From Chamaecrista fasciculata (taxonomy: Eukaryota; Streptophyta; Magnoliopsida; Fabales; Fabaceae), in contig QANZ01001775.1 of assembly GCA_003254925.1 (NCBI GenBank), positions 56,204 to 120,203 of the forward strand: a DNA stretch of 64,000 bases. The letters run 5' to 3'. Below are positions 23,707 to 36,239 of this stretch, one piece after another. The notes under the pieces were generated by a model, which saw only the letters and a list, made by a program, of their open reading frames with translations, did not search any database and was not told where the DNA came from. Each line of letters begins with the position of its first letter. The first letter of the stretch is position 1. Both the position numbers and the translations under genes were made by a program.

Positions 23707-24780
23707 TTACTTGGCAACTAAGTCAGCTACCTTATTAGCTGACCTTCTAATCCATTTCACAGTGAAAAGGGGATTTCTTGAAAGCAATTGTTTAATTTCA
23801 TGAATGCAGGATCTGATAGACCAATGGCAGTAAGAATTGTAGCAGCTGTCTCTAACTTCCTCATTATCTGTTTCGATGGAAATCTTCCACATCTCCAGTG
23901 ATTCACCCAAACTCAAGGTCAATTTGACAGCTTGCGCTTCAGCTTCTAAGGGCGAGCAACAAAATATTTGCCTTGACATGCCAGTAAGAAGGTTGCCAGC
24001 CTCATCTCTATCCACAATTTCTATTGCTCCTTTGGAATTTTTAAGGTCAGTAGCCGCATCTACATTAATTTTAATTTGATTTCTTGGTGGTGGAACCCAT
24101 CTGGACTGTTTCTGGGACTCATTTGTTGAGATACTGGATTCAATGGATTGTTTTTTGTTCACCATTATGAATTCATGAGCCCTGTCAATAGCGCATCTTA
24201 TAGTATCTAGCGGGTCAAGTTTTCTGCCTTCAAAAATAAATTTATTTCGCTCAATCCATGTATGCCAGAGCAGATTGAAGAACATAACAATCCTTGATTC
24301 TCCCTCCTCACCATTTTCTTGAAGCATCTTAATTCTGCTCTCAAGCCAGCTTCTGATATTATTATGATAATCCTGTGAGTCAATCCATTGGAATGGGCAC
24401 CCAAACCACACTGCTCTTACCTAGTCACACTTGGTAAAGAGATGTAGAGAATCCTCCTCTGCTGTGAAGCAAATAGGACAGCAACTATCCCTTCCAATTC
24501 GCTTTTTTAACAGATTTTGTCTTGTAGGCAGTGCATTCGATATAAGTCTCCACATAAAATGTTTAATTTTTGGTTGAACCCCAACATTCCAGATTAAAGT
24601 CCACAGTCCCCTCCCATTCTGCGAAGTAGATGTAGAAGACCTATGATGACCTGACATGTCATTATAAGCTAGATGATACTCTGTTTTCACAGTGTACTTG
24701 CCATCTTTAGTATAGGGCCAGATTGGTTCATCACAATGTAATTGGTTATTGATTTGAGTGGCCATAGCAGTTCTGACCAT
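23707..24780 (-). pseudogene. 5'-truncated LINE: zf-RVT and RNase H part
   Basis: Two in-frame segments, 24780-24421 and 24411-23707, are separated by one TAG stop. The first has the zinc-binding reverse-transcriptase motif (HFMWRLISNALPTRQNL, then CCPICFTAEEDSLHLFTKCD). The second is a C-terminal RNase H-like domain of plant LINE type: INVDAA with catalytic D, PLEAEAQAVKL with E, IETDNEEV with D. This is the end of ORF2 of a non-LTR retrotransposon; the endonuclease and reverse transcriptase core are absent, as expected of a 5'-truncated insertion. Not a host gene, although domesticated RNase H-like proteins of this type are often annotated as hypothetical. Confidence 0.85.
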
Positions 24781-25163
24781 CTCTCTGGTAAGAATCTCTA
24801 CCAGCTTCCTTTAATCCCAGGCATTTTCCCCCTCTTTCATTAAGTCCTTAACTAAGCTAGACCACGCGACCACGTCCAAAAATTATAATTAAAATACAGT
24901 CCACGTTTTTATTTTATGATTAAAAGATAGAAAATAAAATAAACTAAACACCGCTTAGGCGCGTATATATTAAATAAATGTCAGAGTTCATTATTTACGT
25001 TAAATCGTGTTAGATTTTAGGTTGCATATCTATATGAACTTAAACAATTAAACACAGTTAATAAGTAAAAGATACATGGGCATGCATAATTAAGATACTA
25101 ATTATCAGTACTACTCTTAAACAGATATTAATTAGTGCTACTCTCTGGTGGAGTGATCAAAAC

Positions 25164-28100
25164 TCAAAAAGGATGCATAGAATGCTTGATTCCTTGCAAT
25201 TTTTTTGATGCCTCCTTCATGTTCAAACGATCTTTGGCTTCTTTTACTGCACAACACAACCCTACTTCTATCACTGCACATATACACTTCTCTAATTTCC
25301 TCATCAATGATACTTGCCTAGTATTGTTATTATTATTGCTACTGCAGTTTTCCATAGTATCATCATCACTAGTGCCACAATGACCACTAGTGCTTGAGCT
25401 TTGTGTTGAATGTTCATAATCCTTAAACAACCTCAGATCAGCCACCTTCATTACTTGATTACTGTCACTAGTACCCATCACGGTTGAAGCCAATTTGGTT
25501 AGACTAAAACCTTCATTGAACATCTCATCACTCGGTCTTTTCGCTATGAACATCTCTAGCAATAGGATCCCGAAGTTATACACATCCCCATGAGTTGAAA
25601 CTTTACCTCCTTCACCGTACTCTGTAGGTATAAACAAGCCACGCCCAATTTAATGTTAATATGCATGCATTTGCATATAATTCAAAACCATGAATTTTTT
25701 TTTTTAAAATATAGAATCATTTACCTGGGGCAATGTAGCCAATTGAACCCTTCAGTCCCAAAGTGCTGCTCTCATGATTTCGTGATGGATTCTGCGAGAG
25801 AAGCCTTGCCAATCCAAAATCTCCAACATGTGCCACCATGTTTTCGTCTAACAGGATATTGCTTGGCTTTAAATCGCAATGAACTATTGGTGGCTCACAA
25901 TCATGGTGTAGATACTCCAGAGCAGAAGCAACATCTATGGCAATGTTCAATCTTTGTAGTACGTTTAAAGAGGATCTTGTTTGTTCTTCAATATCGGTAT
26001 CCATTATGGGGTGCAACCACGTGTCCAAGTTACCATTGGGCATGAATTGCATAATCAATGCCTTGAACTCATCTCCCTTATGATCAATACTCGAGCAAGA
26101 AGTTATAACCTTTACTAAGTTCCTATGCCGGACAATTTTCAAAGCCTCACATTCTGCATTGAAACTCTTGGAAGCCTTGCTCTGTTTTAGATCCATGACT
26201 TTGACAGCAAGGGTCATGGCTTCTTCACCTGTGTTGCAGATGTTGAATTCTCCCTTATATACATACCCGAAACCACCCTTTCCTATTAGGTTTTCAGCTG
26301 CAAAATTTTTGGTAGCTAGCTTGATCTCACCGTAAGAAATGGTTTCATGTACGCCTTTAAGAGGACCAGGAGATGGACCCCCAATGATCTTCCTTTTATT
26401 CCTTCGGTACATCATCACCCAAAACAAGACAAGAAAGAAGACAAGGAAAACTATGGCTCCCGCAACTCCAAGTGTGATGGGCAGAAAAAATGATTTTTTC
26501 TTCTTGCTTGTACAGAGCAAGATTCCTAGCCGGCGTGTTGTTGTGTTGTTGAAACTACAAAGTTTCGTGTTCCCTCGCAGATCAAACTTGGTAAGGTTGG
26601 TAAAAAGGCCGTTCGTAGGAACTTGTCCTTCCAAGTGATTGAAAGACAAGTTTAAGTTGACCACGTATTGAAGCTTTTCCAGCTTTTCAGGGATTTGGCC
26701 GGAGAGGTTATTTGAAGATAGATCAAGAGTCTCCAGAGAACCCAAATTCCCCATCTTACTAGGTATTGAACCACTAAAGTTATTTCTTGCCATTATGAGC
26801 CACTGTAACCCCGAACACTCTCCTATTGCCTCAGGAATCAACCCAGAGAATTGGTTGTCTGAAATGTCCAATGTCTGAATCATCTTCAAAGAGCTCACTT
26901 CAGAAGGAAGTGAACCAGTTAAGGCATTACCCCTGAGGTACAAGGCATTCAACCCAGAAAGCTCAAAAATCTCCTTGGGTATGGTTTCTTGAAGCCTGTT
27001 CTTTCTAAGGTCAAGAGAATTTAAGTGCTTGCATTGTCCAACACTCGCAGGAATTCTTCCTGTGAACTGATTATAGCTCAACCAAAGTTCACTTAACTGG
27101 GTAAAATTGCCTAAAATATCTGGAATTTCTCCGGACAATCTATTTTCATACAAATAGACCTCAACCAAGTTGTTTAATGCTCCTATATCCACCGGTATTG
27201 CCCCAGTGAAACGATTATTCTCGAAAGACAAAGACGAGAGGTTTCGAAACTTTCCCATTCCCGATGGGATCGTACCAGTCAAGAAATTATTGGCAAGACA
27301 AAAATATTCAAGGTTGGTTGATAGATTGGCGATAGAACTCGGGAGTTGTCCAGCTAATTGATTGCTATAAAGCCTGAGAACCCGGAGGCGCGTGGAGTTA
27401 CGAAGGGAGTTGAAGAGTTGAGAATTTAGGCGCGTGGAGGAAGAGAGACGGTTGGAGCCAAGATTGAGATTGGAAAGATTGTCGAGGTTGTTAAGCAGAG
27501 GGACCCAACCACGAAACTGATTGTTAGAAAGATCAAGATCTTCAAGATGCGAGGAGTTGGAAATGGAGGCGGGAATGACACCTCGAAACATGTTGTTGGC
27601 GAGGAAGAGGCTACGGAGATTAGGAAGAGAATGGTGGAAATTTTGTGGGAGTGTTCCGGAGAGATTGTTGTTTGTGAGGGATATGAAAATGAGAGAGGAG
27701 AGGTTGAAGATGGAAGGAGGAAAGTCACCGGAGAGATTGCTGTCGAAGAGGCTGAGGTGGGTGAGATTTTGAAGAGAGGCTAATTGAGGTGGGACGGTTC
27801 CGGAGAAGTGGTTTTTGGCCAAGGAAAGATACGTGAGAGAGGAGAGGTTTCCGAGTTGCGGAGGGAGTCGGCCGGTGAGGCTATTATTGGAAAGGTCAAG
27901 TAAGTGAAGGCGAGAGAGATTAGAGAGGGAAGAAGGGATTGTTCCAGAGAGGTTGAGATTTTGTAAGGAGAGAGATTGGACTCTGTTTTGGAATTTGGAG
28001 GAGCAGGACACACCATACCAATTACAGTGAGAGGAATTTGGATTTGAAGTCCAATTGGAGAGATAATTATTGGGGTCGTGGATTTGGGATTTGAATGATA

Positions 28101-28221
28101 ACAGAGCATCTCTGTCATTGTGTTGCTTCAAGCTGAGGATGCCATCAACATGAACAAGAAGAAGAAGGAGGTAGGAGACAAAAAGGAGACATGTAAAATG
28201 AGGACAGTAGTACTTCATCAT
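25164..28221 (-). CDS. LRR receptor kinase, EFR/Xa21-like (LRR-XII), non-RD
   Basis: Two exons, 28221-25725 and 25621-25164, joined as IAP/EYG in phase, 984 aa. Order: signal peptide (LLFVSYLLLLLVHVDG), LRR N-cap with CNWYGVSC, about 20 leucine-rich repeats of the LxGxIP plant type, a transmembrane helix near residue 615 (ITLGVAGAIVFLVFFLVLFW), then a kinase. Kinase motifs: GKGGFGYVYKG, LAVKVMDL (Lys), VHCDLKPSNILL and GDFGLARLL. The residue before the catalytic Asp is Cys, so it is a non-RD kinase, the class common among pattern-recognition immune receptors (FLS2, EFR, Xa21). The single intron in the kinase is typical of the family. The ligand is unknown. It looks fully intact and is one arm of an inverted duplication whose other copy is damaged. 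Confidence 0.93.
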
Positions 28222-28973
28222 GTTCTTTATTCTTCACTTAACTGGAGCTACTACACATGCATGCAAATGCAAATGCATGTTCATTTATTTTTATAACCAA
28301 ATTCCTCCTCAGTTACTCTGCGGTCTGCAGTTTCCGTTACCTAAACCATACGACTCCCTGGTACCAAGTGTTGACTGAGTCATGCAATTACAATTTACAA
28401 GCTCATGACAGCTTCGTGCCTTTTGTCTTCAATCACTTTTTTCCACTTAATTGGAGACTACACGTGCAATTGCATGCATGCACCCATCAGTTCCCTGTAC
28501 CTCAAGTCACACGACTTCTGTGTACTGACCGAGTCATACGAACTCTTGTCATGTGTCATGTGTCATGACTCATGAGTCATGACAGTTTAGTGCCTTTTAA
28601 GTCTTCACTTTTTTTTTCCCACTCCAACATTACTTTTCATTCACTCTACCCTTGCTTTCATGTTGGTTTACATCTATATTTGTTTTCCACACTAATTGAT
28701 AACTATTTTTCCACTCGCCTAGGAAGTTTCTATTTTTTATTTTCTTAGAAAATAGTAAAATCATATTTTCCTAATGCAATTTTCAAAACCTTATCATATT
28801 CACTTATTTGGGACTAAAGTAATTAATATAAGACTAACTTAAACATTTTAAAAAATAAATTATCATAATAAACTGAGACAAAGATGAAAGATATAAGATA
28901 AATTTGGATAATCGTGCAAAAAGTTTTTTGTGGCCAAATTTCGTGCAAAAAGATTACTTGCTTTTTTTTTGTT
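28222..28973. other. Upstream region of the intact kinase gene
   Basis: No gene. It contains two tandem blocks with tcatg...gcatgcatg and accaagt/tcaagt-type repeats (near 28370-28400 and 28500-28580) and the near-palindrome catgactcatgagtcatg, a TGACTCA-like site (GCN4/bZIP core). The right arm keeps the palindrome. Confidence 0.4.
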
Positions 28974-29501
28974 GCCAAAACCTCAAATTGGTCTTTTATG
29001 CATGGGGTGAACTTCAAATAAGTCCTTTATGTTTAATTTATTTTAAATTGATCCTACATATTTCCATAATTTCTTAAATTAGTTCCAAATCTATTTTTGA
29101 GTCGAGATTTTACCTCATTCGCAAACTATCTCTACCCACTGGATAGAGAAATATCCCTTCAAAAATTAGCACGTGTTTGAACTCGTCATATTTATACTTG
29201 AAACGAAATAGATATGACTAACTTCGCTTGTTTGACTGTGAACAAGTTACCTACTTTCAGGATTCAATTTGACTTCATTTGTTGACAACTCTAAAGTATT
29301 TGTCAAAAGATACTCGACTACTCGTAGTTTTGGATTCATCGCATTCAAATTTGAAATGAGAAAAATGTGACCACATTTAATATTTTTTAAACCAATTTTA
29401 GAAATTATAAAAATATGTAAGAACGATCTTAAACAAATGGAACATAAGGGACCAATTTGAAATTCACCCTATACATAATGGACCAATTTGAAATTTTAGC
29501 C
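28974..29501. mobile_element. Foldback MITE shared by both arms
   Basis: Inverted ends of about 60 bp (left ccaaaacctcaaattggtc, right inverted). The same element is at 43085-43607 at the matching position of the other arm, so it was there before the inverted duplication. The target duplication is degraded. Confidence 0.65.
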
Positions 29502-29714
29502 TTTTTTCTGTCAAGTGAGGCAAATTCAGTTTATATCCGTGTCTGTTTGAAAAGTCATACTTTTTATGAGTCCAAAAATTGATAGAAGGCTAGACGCCAT
29601 ATGGTTGAAAAGTCAGTGTGACTATTATGAATAAATTGATAGAATTTGTTTTTGTTTTATATGGCATGAATTTATACAGGGACTGATATAAAATACGTGT
29701 CACAGATTGATAAG

Positions 29715-30775
29715 CTTTCAATCTTGCAAGGCAAGATCTAGTTAAATCGGGTGTAGGATCTTTTTAGTAAGATCGTACGATTTTACCGATCCTATGAATT
29801 TTTCTTTTTCAAAAAAAAGGTCCAAAATGTTATTTTTGGGGACTTTTTTTCCAGGGTCCAAAATGCTCCATTTTAAACACCCAGAAATTAAAAAATCTAA
29901 GTTTGTTGTTCAAATATTGAGTTTAACTTGTAGTTCTTTAGGATATGAACGTAATTGGAGTACTTTTGAGAGGGTAAGAAATTTTAACTATGACTTTTTT
30001 TTTTTTACAAATCTTATTATTCTATTCTCTTTATATAGTTAAGTTAATTATTTATAGCCATTCATTATTTAGGTTCACACGAAGAGAATGAATCGTATGA
30101 TTCAAAAAAAGATGAATCCGTTGGTCTATGTTATATTTAATTGAAAATTGAAAGGGAAATAAACTATAAGGGAGCTTAACAATATAGAAGATCTTTTCTT
30201 CTGATGCTGAATGGATCACTAAGAATAATGAAAATTGAGATGAAGACATAGAATGAAGTAGAAGACGAAATTAAAACCTTTGAAGTTCAAGAAGTAGAAA
30301 ATGTTGAACCCCGTGGCACGGTTGATGATTTGGAGATTCCAGTGAATGAAATAGAAATGAGAGACATTGATGATGATGATCTTGATATGTGATATATTCT
30401 TAGATGAACTTTTTTGATAATAATGTTATAAATTTGTAATGTTACTCGTGGTTGTTGCATTATTTTTGTTAATTTTTTATTGAACTTATGATTTTTTAGA
30501 CATCTTGATAATTAGCTAATTACATGTTGAGACTTTAAATTGATGATGTTGAATAAAGATCTTAAGACATGTTATAAGATAAATTTATGACTTATGAACA
30601 TTTATTTATTTATATATATATATTCATAAATAGATATTAGTAATTATTTATATAATTTATATAATATTTTTTTAAGAAAATTCATAAGATCTTATGATCT
30701 TCGATCCGATTTTACGATTCGGTCTATCTTATATCTCTTCCGATTTTGAATAAGATCTCAATCTTGACTATATCC
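29715..30775 (+). mobile_element. Degraded DNA transposon insertion, possibly hAT-like
   Basis: Absent from the matching place in the right arm, where about 70 bp lie instead. Both ends carry inverted, degenerate aagatc/aaatcgg-rich subterminal sequence. Near the right end an open stretch (about 30248-30392) ends in acidic residues (EIEMRDIDDDDLDM then stop), like the C-terminal tail of hAT-type transposases. No intact transposase core remains. Confidence 0.45.
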
Positions 30776-31901
30776 ATAAGAGTCGTGAGAAAGGAAAGAG
30801 TTTAATTGGGTTGAAAGCTTATCTTCATATACCTTTCTCAATCCACGCTTTAATTTCCATCCTCATTAACGACTCCGCTGTTATCTTGTAGACACATTTA
30901 CTTTTGTTTTCATTCCACAAATAGCATAGCCAAAACTAGTTGAGTCCCATTCACTCAACGTATTCCCTGCGTAACTTACTTTTCAAAATGTTAATCTTTT
31001 TTATTTATTTTTAATTAATATAAAAAGAAGTCATAGTAGATATTTACAAGACTTTTAATTTGTAGGCCCAACGTATAAAAAAGGTGTACAGTATTTCTTT
31101 TCAAAACATTATTACAATTATTGAATCAAGCAATACTCAAGATGTTTTTATTTGGTGTACTGTTAATTTTCAAATTGAAAGTCTTGTAATGTTTGTTTAT
31201 GCACCACAACATAATTAAAAATGACATATGATAACAAGTTACTACTTACTACCATAAAACCACAAAATTTGGTTCGCTTCCTTTCCTCAGATAAATCGAC
31301 TTTTCACCTTCATCCAAATCACGATTTATTTGCAGTAGTTTTTTTTTTCAAGATTCTTTTTAATTATAACTCATCCTTTGCAGCTTATTAAATCTCTAAA
31401 TAAGAGAATGAAGTAGGAAATTAGCGCCCCATCCACACGTGAGACGGGATTCCATATTCCCATAATTGACTGCTATTACTGTCTATAATAGAAAAGTTAA
31501 GAAATTCCAGAAAATCCGTTGCATGCTTAAGCATAAAATTAGTTTGTATATGCAGGAACTGAAGCCTACAATGAAAAAGATGACACCTTGTTATGGGGAA
31601 TCATATCCATAGTATGTAACTTAAGTCACAAGAATATTATCTTTTAAGAAATATTTCACGACTCTTCAATTTAAAAGCTGTAACCTCTCAGAAATATTGG
31701 GCCTGTTTGATTTCATTTTAAAAAACAGTTTTTAAATTTTAAAAACAAAAAAACCAAAAAAATTGTTTGATTGCATTGTTCTTGTGGATGAGTTTTTAAA
31801 ATCAAAAAACAAATTATGGTTCTAAAGTTTAGAAAAACAAGAACAACTCTAACATGTTCTCATCTGTGTTTTTTGTTTTATGAAAAAAGGCGGAGAACAA
31901 G

Positions 31902-32896
31902 GACTTTTTTTTCTCGGTAGACCAAGAAAATTTTATAATCACACCTCTAGACTATATTTTAACCATATCACACATATAGGCTAATTTTACTGCAGCAAAA
32001 CTGGGTTACGAAGAAACCGTAAACTGGGATGACTGCTTCAGTGATATAAAGCCGCTAAACTGGATGATGGTTTGAGGAAAGGAAGAAACCGTCAACTCGG
32101 ATGACGGTTATTTCTAAAAAAATTTCGAAGAGAAACCGTCAACCCAGTTGACGGTTTCTGATTTAATTTTTGATGAAGAATAGAAAAAATGGAAATGGAT
32201 ATTTAAGAATAAGAGAGAGAGAGGGGTTTACCTGCAGAAGCAGTGGGTGGAGTAGTGTTTTGGGCTTCCTCAGGTTTCGCTGACTTTAGGCAATTCCCCA
32301 TTATTAATTACCACTCATCGATCACTGCCTCTAATTCCTCTCTATCAATCCCACTAATTATATATATGGATTACGAAACATATATATATAGGAAGAATCC
32401 AAGGATGGAGTGAAATGATTCACGGTAACACTGCAGACAAGCAACAAGAGATAATTAATACCGCCAAATAGCTTTGTGTTCCAAGGACGGAAACATCGGA
32501 GAAATACACTTGTTTTTCCCTTCCTCTTTCGCATCCTAGGCTACTCTTTTTTTTAATATAGTTACAGAAATAATTCCTATTGCCATATCCACCACCTTGC
32601 TTTTTCTACATTCACAAAATAGATGTCAAAAATTAAACCAGAAACCGTTAACTGGGTTGACGGTTTCCCTTCGAAATTTTTTTAGAAGAAACTGTCATTC
32701 GGGTTGACGGTTTCTTCCTTTCCTCAAACCGTCATCCGGTTTAGCGGCTTTATATCACTGAAGCAGTCATCCCAGTTGACGGTTTCTTCGTAACCCAGTT
32801 TTGCTACAGTGAAATTAGCCTATATGTGTGATATGGTTAAAATATAGTCTAGAGGTGTGATTATAAAATTTTCTTGGTCTACCGAGAAAAAAAAGT
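31902..32896. mobile_element. Pack-MULE-like element with captured exon
   Basis: About 995 bp with inverted ends of roughly 280 bp: left acttttttttctcggtag, right its exact inverse. An 11-bp direct repeat cggagaacaag flanks it (31891-31901 and 32897-32907). The arms contain repeated aaccgtcaac...gacggttt hairpins. The non-palindromic centre (about 32180-32560) is not transposon-like and encodes a first exon (see 32232-32301). Long TIRs, a 9-11 bp target duplication and host gene DNA between them fit Pack-MULEs. Confidence 0.75.
32232..32301 (-). pseudogene. Captured 5' exon, MGNC lipid-anchor N-terminus
   Basis: On the minus strand ATG at 32301 opens 23 codons (MGNCLKSAKPEEAQ...) and stops at a clean GT splice donor (GCAG/GTAAAC). 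Gly2-Asn-Cys predicts N-myristoylation and palmitoylation, as in receptor-like cytoplasmic kinases of class VII and other membrane-tethered signalling proteins. No downstream exons follow, so it is a captured gene fragment. Its parent is not in this window. Confidence 0.65.
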
Positions 32897-33513
32897 CGGA
32901 GAACAAGACACTAAAAACTGTTTTCATTAATGGCAATTTTGTAATATTTGCTTTGAGCTTCACTTCCTTGTTCTGCTTCTTTTTGTATTGAGATTCATCA
33001 ATTATGTGTCATCCCCAATAACTAGTCAATATTTTAAAATCAATTGTAAAATCACATTTTCAAACAACTATTTTGTTTTCTTATTTTTAGAATAGATTTA
33101 AAAATAAATGTTACCAAACAAGGTTTTTTATTTTTTGTCTTACAAAACTTGTTTTGAAAAATAAGTTTAAGAATTTTTTTTTAATTTTTTTTGAAAAAAC
33201 AAAATAAAACATGTACGCTAATACTGTTTTGTTCTGTTTCATGAGTTTCCACTCTCACCCCCTAAAAAATGGAATAATCTGCTTTGTTTGGTAGTGAAAC
33301 TAAAAGAGAGATGAAATGATAAATAAATGCAGTATGCAAGTTTGTTGTTTCTTTTTCTACTGACTTTTCAAACGGATTCTATCAACTTCTACACAGTATT
33401 AATGACACTGACTTTTCAAACCGTTTGGCTAAAGATCAAGTATGACTTTTCAAAGACAGACAAACTGAGAGTGAGAGGGTGATTTTGATTTTCGATGTAT
33501 GTTTTAACTTTTA

Positions 33514-34752
33514 GGTCAAAGTGCGAATTTGGTCCTATAACTTTGCTGTAGTTCCCAAATCAGTCCTATAACTTTTTTTGTCTCGAATTTGGTCATGTAA
33601 CTTTGCTCCAGTTCCCAAATCAATCCTATAACTTTTTTTGTCTCGTATTTGGTCCTGTATCTTTGCTCCAGGTCCCAAATCAGTCCCATATGTTTTGAAA
33701 ACCTCCTACTGTTAGTCCATTGTCTATTTTAAATTACACTTTAGTCCTAAAAACTTCAAGTCCCTTTCACTTTAGTCTCTGACTATCAAAATGAAAGTGA
33801 AAGAGCATCCCTGAAGATTCTCAAACCTTACATCTTGGTCCCTAATCCATGAATTCTTCATGAAATGGAATAGAAATGCAAAAACAACACAAATTAAAGC
33901 AAATGACAGAGGGACTAAAACTGAAAACGGAGAAAACCTACCGGAAAACGTACGTAAATCCCCGAGAAACTCAAAAACTCATTCAAATATTCCAATTCTC
34001 ACTGAAATCTCTCTCAAATAATCGTCCTCAAATGCTTTAAGAAATAATTTTCGAAAATCCACACTTTTGAGGAGGGAGGTGATAGAAGATTCCCTTACAT
34101 TTGGTGATTCTGAGAGAGAAGTTCTAAAATCCCTTAAATTTCTTCTATCACCTCCCTCCTCAAAAGTTTGGATTTTTTTTAAAAAATTTTTTAGAGCATT
34201 TGAGGGCGATTATTTGAGTGAGATTTCACTGAGAATTGAGGTTTTTGGATGAATTCTTGAGTTTCTCGGCGAGTTTGGGGTTTTCCGGTGAGTTTTAAAT
34301 TTTCCACGTTTTCATTTTTGGTCCCTTTGTCATTTTCTTTAATTTGTGTTGTTTTTGTTTTTCTATTCCATTTCGTGAAGAATTCATGGATTAGGGACCA
34401 AGATATAAGGTTTGAGAATCTTCAGCGATGCTCTTTCACTTTCATTTTGATAGTCAGGGACTAAAATGAAAGGGACTTCAAGTTTTCAGGACTAAACTGT
34501 AATTTAAAATAGACGGTGGACTAACTGTGGAAGGTTTTCAAAACATATGGGACCAAAACTGAGACAAAAAAAAGATATAGGACTAATTTGGGACCTGGAG
34601 CAAAGATACAAGACCAAATACGAGACAAAAAAAGTTATAGGACTAATTTGGGAACTGGAGCAAAGTTACAGGACCAAATTCGAGACAAAAGAAGTTATAG
34701 GACTGATTTAGAAATTACAGCAAAGTTATAGGACCAAATTCGCACTTTGGCC
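33514..34752. mobile_element. 1.24-kb foldback MITE, perfect 9-bp TSD
   Basis: Ends ggtcaaagtgcgaatttgg and inverted ggccaaagtgcgaatttgg. The TSD taactttta is exact (33505-33513, 34753-34761). Repeats of ggtcctataactttg-type modules occupy each arm, and the whole element is an imperfect palindrome. Same family as 15054-15504. The small ORF at 34067-34252 is in the loop and is not a gene. Confidence 0.85.
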
Positions 34753-34806
34753 TAACTTTTAACATTTATTTTAGTCTTTTATATTTTGAAATATTTAAAG
34801 GGTCCT

Positions 34807-34994
34807 TCTAACACGTGCTCTAAGTTAGAGCACGCCTCTAAGAGCACATGTTAAGGTTTCTTTTGATTGATCAAATCAGTTTTCAAATATTAAAAATTAT
34901 CTTTTAAATGAATTTTTGTAGATTTCAAGATATAAGATGCTCAACTAACCAATCAAAAGAAACCTTAAAATGTGTCCTAAGGGAACATGTTAGA
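34807..34994. mobile_element. Small foldback MITE
   Basis: Inverted ends tctaacacgtgctctaa and tctaacatgttccctta, with a second inverted pair (aaggtttcttttgattg) inside. The sequence tgctctaag links it to 53544-53773. Confidence 0.5.
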
Positions 34995-36239
34995 TAAATC
35001 CATATTTAAATTAGTTTTAAATGTTGGTAAAATATTTCATTTTGGTTCCAACTTATTGAATTTGATCATACTTATTTCGTTTTTCATTTCAAATTCAAAT
35101 GATTTATTAAAAGTAACTCGTAACTCTGAATTCGTTGTATTTAAACTTGAAACGAGAGAGATACAGTCAATTTCGTTTGTTTAACTATGAAACGAACGGT
35201 CTACTTTTGAGATCGATCTGTCCTCGTTTGCTGACGGCTCCAATTAGATAAAGATAATACTTTTTTAGAATAATAAGTAGCTCTGAATTTGTCATATTTA
35301 AACTTGAAACGAGAGAAATATGACCTTATTCAATATTTTGGGACTATAATGAAATATTTTGCCATATTTAGAAATAATTTGAACGTTTTGAAACATAAAT
35401 AACCAAAATGAATATTAGGATATATATTTAGCACTAAAATAACCTTTTAACCTTTTTCTTTTTTATAAAGTAAATAGTTTAAATTTATTACTGTTAAATT
35501 ATTTTATTATTTACATTTGAATTTTAATAAAAGAAAATTTAAATTTTTATAACCATACATAGATCTCAGATCAAATCCAGCAGTACAAAAGTAAAGTTCT
35601 TGAAAATTACAACTTTCCACAATATTTTCTTTTGGAATTCTGCGGCTGGACCATATAAATTAAAAAGAAAATTAAGTGTGATTGGACTGTTAAGTGTGAT
35701 TCACAGCGGTTTAAGTTGGATATAGGAATGATCAAAAATCAAAATATTCATGATACGTGTAAATTTTATTTTTTGTATCTCAATATAAGTACAAGTAACA
35801 ATAGAGTGAGTTTGGGTATGAAATTTTGTCCGTTTAAAATAGTGGGTTTGAGGATAAGGATATTCAACTTGTACAATTGAACCCTACCTTCTATAATAAT
35901 TTCTTTTTATTTTTTAATATAGAAATATATATATATATATACTATAATATTAAGTTATATTATACATAACTATAAAATTAATTTTTTGTATATAAAAAAT
36001 ATAAAATTGAATAATGTTTATATATATTATAATATTGTGTAATATAATTGAGTTATATTTTATAAAAAATAAATTTTAAATTTTCTTCAGGAAATTCAAC
36101 TATTCGTTAAGTATAAGTATGTGGGTTGAATTTGGCATACATGGGTATGGATCCGGAGATATATGGGGATAATATGATTTTACAGGTCTGAGTCCACAGA
36201 TTATGATACCTTATTCAAATTCTACTCATAAGTTTCTTC
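34995..36239. other. AT-rich intergenic, nothing recognised
   Basis: Very AT-rich with TA runs near 35925. A tactttaaactt/cttgaaacgagagaga-like module appears twice (about 35145 and 35310). No gene or RNA seen. Confidence 0.4.

Larger units (their letters stand above)
25140..31645. repeat. Left arm of a large inverted duplication
   Basis: The kinase gene and about 3.4 kb of its upstream DNA recur in reverse orientation at 42082-46900. Matching blocks include the tcatgactcatgagtcatgaca palindrome region near 28565 and 44005, a foldback element present in both arms, and the block at 30790-31000 against 42530-42780. A 1.06-kb insertion (29715-30775) is unique to this arm. Confidence 0.85.
31700..33126. 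mobile_element. Old foldback element hosting the Pack-MULE-like insert
   Basis: The left end (gcctgtttgatttcatttta) and right end (ttaccaaacaagg) are imperfect inverted copies of a common plant cctgtttgg-type terminus. The two halves join perfectly if 31902-32896 and one duplicated target site are removed. Confidence 0.45.

Noticed and set aside
27170..28118. Several ORFs inside the intact kinase gene
   Set aside because: Other-frame shadows of the LRR coding region.
28555..28580. catgactcatgagtcatg palindrome as a transposon end
   Set aside because: Present in both arms near the kinase start with no partner end; more likely a bZIP-type site or chance dyad.
34067..34252. 61-codon ORF
   Set aside because: Lies in the palindromic centre of a MITE.
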